From: Trichomonas vaginalis G3
Lineage: Eukaryota > Parabasalia > Trichomonadida > Trichomonadidae
Assembly: GCF_026262505.1 (NCBI RefSeq)
Contig: NC_067204.1
Location: 22,475,300 to 22,539,299 of the forward strand
Direction of reading: 5' to 3'
Length of the DNA stretch: 64,000 nucleotides
Position 1 is the first letter of the stretch. The number at the start of each line of letters is the position of its first letter. Both the position numbers and the translations under genes were made by a program. Positions 58,320-64,000 of the stretch are shown here, one piece after another. The notes beneath the pieces are model-generated. The model ran no database searches. It was not told where the DNA came from and worked only from the letters and a program-made list of their open reading frames with translations.

Positions 58320-59615
58320 ATGAATCGCTTTCCCTATATAGCTATATTTGTATTATTTATATCCAGTATTGGTCTCGTGCCCAGATTTCAATTCAAAACA
58401 TATTTTTATCCATTTAAAACAAATATAAATATTGTTCAAATACAAAAGAAAGAAACATTTGGTCAAGTAGAGATCAAAGGCATCAAAGAAGGATTGTGCA
58501 ATGAATATATTGATCAGTTACTCAAATTTAACTTAACATATAAAAAATATCGCGATAAATTACTTTACGGATTCTGGAATAACACCGAAGACTTTGACTA
58601 TGCAAAGTTCTTTACTCGTGCAGACTTAGTTCCCAAATTTGGTAAAAAAGAATTTATTGATAAAATAAATCGCTTCGAAGGCAAGATTGCAATATACAAA
58701 AATGCTTACGGCACATACTCTGGCGAATTTGCAGTTGATGGCTACATTATTCGTCCACCTTTCGCCTCTGGCCCCGCTTGGATCAGAGTTTACACAAATG
58801 GTCCAGTTGTTTATCAATGTGAAAATGCTTGTTTATTCGGGCATAAAGCACTTAATAACATTGGCCATTTTATGAACGATTATTTACAGCCTCTCATCTT
58901 ATTACCAAAAGAATTTCGCGAAAACTGTGTTTGCATCATCAATTCCTTATCAATGCTTAACGGTGATGAACTACTTAGAGCAATAAACGTCTCTAAATAC
59001 ATATACGTCAAAGAAGGCGAGTGGGTATTTGCAAAAAGATTAGCAGTGGCCGTAGAAGGCCGTCCTCACTACATGCATTACGGAATGTCATTACAGATAC
59101 TTGTTGACAAGCTTAGGGAGTATTATAAGCTTCCTGAGATCGAACCAACAAGATATATTATCTTTAACAGAGCAAATAAGACAAATAGACATATCCTTAA
59201 TATAGATGATATTATCGCCAGAATGAAGACTGATATCCCTGTTAAATTCGAATATGTCCCAGATTGGATCGGTCCTTATTACGAATATGCAAAATTTTTC
59301 TCATCTGTTAAGTGTATGTTCACAGCTGCAGGAAGTAACTGCCATAAGACTGTTTTTATGAAGAAAGGCACAGTTGCTGCTATTGTAGGAAGCCAGATGT
59401 TTGATTACGGAGCGCTTTCAACATTGATGTCTGTAGGAATCAGAGTTGCTGTTGCACATCATCAGTTCTGGCATTTCTACAATAAATGCGTGTGCGATGT
59501 TGATCTGGCAATTAAAACTATTCGAGTTGCTGTTTATTACTCTGTAAATAACACTTGGCCAGAGCCTATTCCAAATGTAACTTTTGTTGATTATGATAGA
59601 GTTAGATATAAATAA
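58320..59615 (+). CDS. GT61-like (DUF563) glycosyltransferase, membrane-anchored, copy 3
   Basis: 431 residues from an ATG at 58,320. An N-terminal membrane anchor (YIAIFVLFISSIGLVP) precedes the lumenal domain. The family blocks are clear: NIGHFMNDYLQPLILLPKEF near residue 180, the basic LAVAVEGRPHYMHYG segment, and EYAKFFSSVKCMFTAAGSNC near residue 330. The C-terminal DLAIKTIRVAVYYSVNNTWP has a counterpart in copy 2 (EALKAIDLAFYVTEHHKWP), so copies 2 and 3 are closer to each other than to copy 1. It appears intact. The substrate is unknown; surface glycan synthesis is the likely role. The stop codon overlaps a TAAA signal, and a MITE lies 65 bases downstream. Confidence 0.78.
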   Translation: MNRFPYIAIFVLFISSIGLVPRFQFKTYFYPFKTNINIVQIQKKETFGQVEIKGIKEGLCNEYIDQLLKFNLTYKKYRDKLLYGFWNNTEDFDYAKFFTRADLVPKFGKKEFIDKINRFEGKIAIYKNAYGTYSGEFAVDGYIIRPPFASGPAWIRVYTNGPVVYQCENACLFGHKALNNIGHFMNDYLQPLILLPKEFRENCVCIINSLSMLNGDELLRAINVSKYIYVKEGEWVFAKRLAVAVEGRPHYMHYGMSLQILVDKLREYYKLPEIEPTRYIIFNRANKTNRHILNIDDIIARMKTDIPVKFEYVPDWIGPYYEYAKFFSSVKCMFTAAGSNCHKTVFMKKGTVAAIVGSQMFDYGALSTLMSVGIRVAVAHHQFWHFYNKCVCDVDLAIKTIRVAVYYSVNNTWPEPIPNVTFVDYDRVRYK

Positions 59616-59679
59616 AAAAAAACATAATTTGTTGTTAAATTATCATATTTATAATAAATAATTTAGTCTATAAGATCGT

Positions 59680-59805
59680 TAAGGCTGCACTTACCCCCAT
59701 CTGACTTTAATTCAAATTTTTGACAACCGGCGTGAAGCGCCATTAAAATTTAACCTTAAACACCTGAATTGAATGCCCTGTCATAGGGGCGTAAGTGCAC
59801 CCTTA
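59680..59805. mobile_element. 126-bp MITE with inverted repeats and TA target duplication
   Basis: The left end reads TAAGGCTGCACTTACCCCC and the right end, in reverse complement, reads TAAGGGTGCACTTACGCCCC. They match over about 20 bases with two or three differences. The flanking TA (59,680-59,681 and 59,804-59,805) is consistent with a Tc1/mariner-type insertion. The centre has a second, GC-rich hairpin (GGCG-tgaa-GCGCC). No coding capacity. Confidence 0.8.
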
Positions 59806-61650
59806 ATGGAACATTAATGCAAAGAAACTTTCCCCTTGGAATACAAACTTTGAATTCAAATTGAAAGCAAAATTAGTAGATTCAATGGACGCAATTGTAG
59901 AATATATTACTTTTGTATGTTGAATAAGAAAGAAAAGCATTCTATAAGTCAAATCAAAGACATTGTCTCTCAAAATATTTCAATGATCTCAGAAAAATAA
60001 ATATTTTTGAGATAATTATTTTTAATGGCTACACACTCAATTTTTCAAAAATGCTGTGGTTACTTTAAATTCAATGCTATGCTAAATGCTGATAAATAGT
60101 TTTCATAAATTTCATTGAATAGTTTACAATTCACAAAATTTTTCAAATAAATTATGAAATTTGTTAACAATGCATAAAATATGAAAAAAATTCATCTTTC
60201 TCTCAAAATTGTATAAAAGTATTTTTGAATGTGAGTTTTTGAAAATTGGAAAATACCCTCAATTTTTAACTTTTGCAACTCCAAAAACCAGGTGTTTTTC
60301 CAGAACTACCATCTAGGATGAGTCCTAGGAGCTATAATTCTAGGGTTAGATGATATCCACTTAGTACTTTTATTTGTATATGTTTTAGTGGAATTTGGTG
60401 AGGGGTCATGAAATTCGTATCTAATTTGCTATCATCTAAGCTGGTAAAAGTTAGAGAAAGCTATTTACTGGTTGTATATTACAAATATACCTTGTAATAG
60501 AAAATATAAGTGTTTGTGATTTAAATTCGCTCAATTAGCTCGAAAATTTGTTTTATATCCATGACAAACTAACACTATCCTATTTATGTGGTTTCCAATC
60601 TGTTCCCAAAATATATCAGCATGAATATATATATATTGATATTATTTGCAATTTCATCATTAAATAGTACCTTTTTTTCTATTTTTAATTTAGAAATGGT
60701 ATATTTATATGATAGCGACACAATTTTAATTAAAAAATATATGTTATCGATCATCACACTCAAATTGAATTTCAAAAATTTTAGAATTTTTCAATTTCAA
60801 TATTGAAAATATATTTCTTATATCATAGCGATTCATGTTATAATAATATGGAGAAAAATATTGTTTTAAATCTAAAATTTAAAATGAATGATTGGGCATT
60901 ACATTAATCCAATTTATTGTTTATTTGTTAATCTAGTGGAAACAATTAATATTTTGGAGAAACAAAAATTTGAAATTTGAAATTTTGAAAAAAATGCATG
61001 AATCGGTAATTAAACATTGATTTATTAATTTATTAGCCATGCTTTTGATGTTGGTCTTATTCTTAAGCCGATTTAAAGAATTAATTTTTCCAAATCGTGT
61101 TTGACATTAACACATATAGATATATCAGGAAAAAAGGTATCACTTATCAAGTTATTGGTTTTTATGTATCTCCTAACTTTGCCTCGTTCTGAATACAATT
61201 CTAGTTAACGAATTTTAAATAACTATATGAAGAATACATCATTTTGGTTTTATTATTATTAAAATGATATATATTAGCTATGTATATGCTTGTAAGAATA
61301 TTATTCCGTGAATTGGAAACAGAAAAAATAAATTTAGACAGAAAATGCATATCTTTAAAAAATAATATGAAATTTAGCTTTGATATTATTATCCGATAAA
61401 ATATGCATGATAATTACTCCGCAAATAAAATTTAGGAAGCAAGTTGTGACGGTTTGGGCGGTTTTCAATGGCCCACAAGGAAGGAAGTATCGTTTTATCA
61501 GGCAACAAGAGGTCTTGAAATGAGTAAAGGACTGATCACCCTTGAAAGGTTCAAACTTGCTTGCGCGCCGCAGTCTTAAAAATGATATGTTTCACTTCTG
61601 GTCGAAAATTTCAACCTCTATGACAGTTGTTGGATGAACAATTGTGTAGC
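59806..61650. other. Long gene-free AT-rich region
   Basis: About 1.8 kb with no supported gene. The first 1.6 kb is very AT-rich and featureless to me. From about 61,436 the composition changes to GC-richer sequence leading into the repeat region; a short inverted match (AAGCAAGTT near 61,438 and AACTTGCTT near 61,554) may mark an element edge, but it is too short to rely on. Confidence 0.5.
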
Positions 61651-61678
61651 GGGATGAAATCTGAGTGCGGCCTGGGGC

Positions 61679-61898
61679 TGCAGCATCAATCTTCCCGGCA
61701 TCTTTACCGCAATCATCTCTTAGATTGCACACAAAGTTGCGAACGAGCAGCTTTCTATGCGGTAAAGATGCCGGTAAAAGAGAGCCGTAGTGATTCTCTG
61801 CTGCAGCGTCAATCTTCCCGGCATCTTTACCGCAATCATCTCTTAGATTGCACACAAAGTTGCGAACGAGCAGTTTTCTATGCGGTAAAGATGCCGGA
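61679..61898. repeat. Two-copy 123-bp GC-rich repeat with 16-bp inverted arms
   Basis: The unit starting cagc(a/g)tcaatcttcccgg occurs at 61,681 and 61,804, 123 bp apart and nearly identical. Each copy contains CCGGCATCTTTACCGC and, 48 bases on, its exact reverse complement GCGGTAAAGATGCCGG (61,695-61,710 and 61,759-61,774 in the first copy). Its sequence differs from the adjoining 122-bp satellite, but its period and inverted design are similar. Confidence 0.85.
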
Positions 61899-61950
61899 AA
61901 GAGAGAGTCGATGTGAGGTTCTTTTCGAGGGCTCCTCGAATGAGACACTG

Positions 61951-64000
61951 TTCCGCATTGATAACTTGAACGCGGAAGTTTGACCGACAAGAGTGTATTG
62001 TGCACTCCTGTCGGTCGCAGTGTCTCATTCTGGGAGACATTGCCTCTGCATGTCTCCCAGAATGGAACAATGTTCCGCATTGATAACTTGAACGCGGAAG
62101 TTTGACCGACAAGAGTGTATTGTGCACTCCTGTCGGTCGCAGTGTCTCATTCTGGGAGACATTGCCTCTGCATGTCTCCCAGAATGGAACAATGTTCCGC
62201 ATTGATAACTTGAACGCGGAAGTTTGACCGACAAGAGTGTATTGTGCACTCCTGTCGGTCGCAGTGTCTCATTCTGGGAGACATTGCCTCTGCATGTCTC
62301 CCAGAATGGAACAATGTTCCGCATTGATAACTTGAACGCGGAAGTTTGACCGACAAGAGTGTATTGTGCACTCCTGTCGGTCGCAGTGTCTCATTCTGGG
62401 AGACATTGCCTCTGCATGTCTCCCAGAATGGAACAATGTTCCGCATTGATAACTTGAACGCGGAAGTTTGACCGACAAGAGTGTATTGTGCACTCCTGTC
62501 GGTCGCAGTGTCTCATTCTGGGAGACATTGCCTCTGCATGTCTCCCAGAATGGAACAATGTTCCGCATTGATAACTTGAACGCGGAAGTTTGACCGACAA
62601 GAGTGTATTGTGCACTCCTGTCGGTCGCAGTGTCTCATTCTGGGAGACATTGCCTCTGCATGTCTCCCAGAATGGAACAATGTTCCGCATTGATAACTTG
62701 AACGCGGAAGTTTGACCGACAAGAGTGTATTGTGCACTCCTGTCGGTCGCAGTGTCTCATTCTGGGAGACATTGCCTCTGCATGTCTCCCAGAATGGAAC
62801 AATGTTCCGCATTATAACTTGAACGCGGAAGTTTGACCGACAAGAGTGTATTGTGCACTCCTGTCGGTCGCAGTGTCTCATTCTGGGAGACATTGCCTCT
62901 GCATGTCTCCCAGAATGGAACAATGTTCCGCATTGATAACTTGAACGCGGAAGTTTGACCGACAAGAGTGTATTGTGCACTCCTGTCGGTCGCAGTGTCT
63001 CATTCTGGGAGACATTGCCTCTGCATGTCTCCCAGAATGGAACAATGTTCCGCATTGATAACTTGAACGCGGAAGTTTGACCGACAAGAGTGTATTGTGC
63101 ACTCCTGTCGGTCGCAGTGTCTCATTCTGGGAGACATTGCCTCTGCATGTCTCCCAGAATGGAACAATGTTCCGCATTATAACTTGAACGCGGAAGTTTG
63201 ACCGACAAGAGTGTATTGTGCACTCCTGTCGGTCGCAGTGTCTCATTCTGGGAGACATTGCCTCTGCATGTCTCCCAGAATGGAACAATGTTCCGCATTG
63301 ATAACTTGAACGCGGAAGTTTGACCGACAAGAGTGTATTGTGCACTCCTGTCGGTCGCAGTGTCTCATTCTGGGAGACATTGCCTCTGCATGTCTCCCAG
63401 AATGGAACAATGTTCCGCATTGATAACTTGAACGCGGAAGTTTGACCGACAAGAGTGTATTGTGCACTCCTGTCGGTCGCAGTGTCTCATTCTGGGAGAC
63501 ATTGCCTCTGCATGTCTCCCAGAATGGAACAATGTTCCGCATTGATAACTTGAACGCGGAAGTTTGACCGACAAGAGTGTATTGTGCACTCCTGTCGGTC
63601 GCAGTGTCTCATTCTGGGAGACATTGCCTCTGCATGTCTCCCAGAATGGAACAATGTTCCGCATTGATAACTTGAACGCGGAAGTTTGACCGACAAGAGT
63701 GTATTGTGCACTCCTGTCGGTCGCAGTGTCTCATTCTGGGAGACATTGCCTCTGCATGTCTCCCAGAATGGAACAATGTTCCGCATTGATAACTTGAACG
63801 CGGAAGTTTGACCGACAAGAGTGTATTGTGCACTCCTGTCGGTCGCAGTGTCTCATTCTGGGAGACATTGCCTCTGCATGTCTCCCAGAATGGAACAATG
63901 TTCCGCATTGATAACTTGAACGCGGAAGTTTGACCGACAAGAGTGTATTGTGCACTCCTGTCGGTCGCAGTGTCTCATTCTGGGAGACATTGCCTCTGCA
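61951..64000. repeat. 122-bp satellite, three inverted repeats per unit, runs off the window
   Basis: Nearly perfect head-to-tail copies, about 16.8 in the window and continuing past the edge. Each unit holds three inverted repeats: TTCCGC/GCGGAA round a 15-base loop; GACCGACA-a-GAGTG facing CACTC-c-TGTCGGTC round a 7-base loop; and a perfect 15-bp stem CATTCTGGGAGACAT facing ATGTCTCCCAGAATG round a 9-base loop. Two units (near 62,811 and 63,177) lack one base and are 121 bp. GC content is far above that of the surrounding DNA. Open frames through it are by-products of the repeat. Confidence 0.95.

Noticed and set aside
60584-60806. Short opposing open frames in the AT-rich region
   Set aside because: Low-complexity Ile/Phe/Asn-rich translations typical of AT-rich non-coding DNA; no gene features.
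61592-63955. A ladder of overlapping 74-180-residue open frames with the same sequence (MRNIVPFWETCRGN...)
   Set aside because: They are readings through the 122-bp satellite. The unit is not a multiple of three, so each copy shifts frame; no gene is supported.
61951-64000. Possible CRISPR array
   Set aside because: There are no unique spacers; whole units are identical, and the genome is eukaryotic.

Overview
The window comes from an AT-rich protist genome, most likely a trichomonad (Tritrichomonas or Trichomonas type). The reasons are long intron-free open frames, trichomonad-style BTB-like proteins, a DUF3447-type ankyrin protein, several GT61-like membrane glycosyltransferases, a flagellar central-apparatus protein, and a large Maverick/Polinton element. 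The species is inferred from gene content; no rRNA or other marker gene lies in the window.

Positions 1 to about 21,356 are the right-hand part of a Maverick/Polinton. The left edge of the window falls inside its major capsid gene, so the left terminus is not visible. Its recognisable parts are major capsid, penton-like minor capsid candidates, protein-primed DNA polymerase B, retroviral-type integrase with a chromo-like tail, packaging ATPase, two KilA-N proteins (one joined to a T5orf172-like domain), a D12-class adenine methyltransferase, and three neighbouring genes that look like a phage tail-fibre system (collagen-like stalk, KADKxHxH repeats, collar-like tip). Several genes are interrupted, several are open, and the copy looks fairly young. 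Two kinds of short repeats are scattered through it: GC-rich double hairpins, two of which lie in frame in unrelated genes and encode the same peptide pattern, and GGTGA/TCACC blocks between genes.

Positions 21,361 to 22,320 are an AT-rich array with a 148-bp higher-order unit that cuts into the end of an ankyrin gene. From 22.3 to 48.7 kb lies an ordinary host gene stretch: ankyrin protein, BTB/discoidin-like protein, CFAP46-like flagellar protein, a small secreted-protein candidate, a beta-helix membrane protein, a BEACH-family N-terminal region without the BEACH part, a lysine-rich repeat protein with a tryptophan/glycine tail, a VPS9 Rab exchange factor without a usual ATG, a BTB/coiled-coil protein, and the first GT61-like enzyme.

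From 48.9 to 59.6 kb the GT61 family continues with one damaged copy and one intact copy. They are separated from the first by a 5.4-kb array built of 19-bp cells whose core is one of two reverse-complementary 9-mers, punctuated by nine copies of a longer block. A 1.27-kb inverted-repeat transposon touches the end of the damaged GT61 gene, and a 126-bp TA-flanked MITE follows the intact one. The window ends in a GC-richer satellite (61,951 to the edge, unit 122 bp) in which every unit holds three inverted repeats.

The strongest leads for something undescribed are the tail-fibre-like module in a eukaryotic Polinton, the in-frame double-hairpin mini-repeats, the two-state 19-bp array and the three-hairpin satellite.
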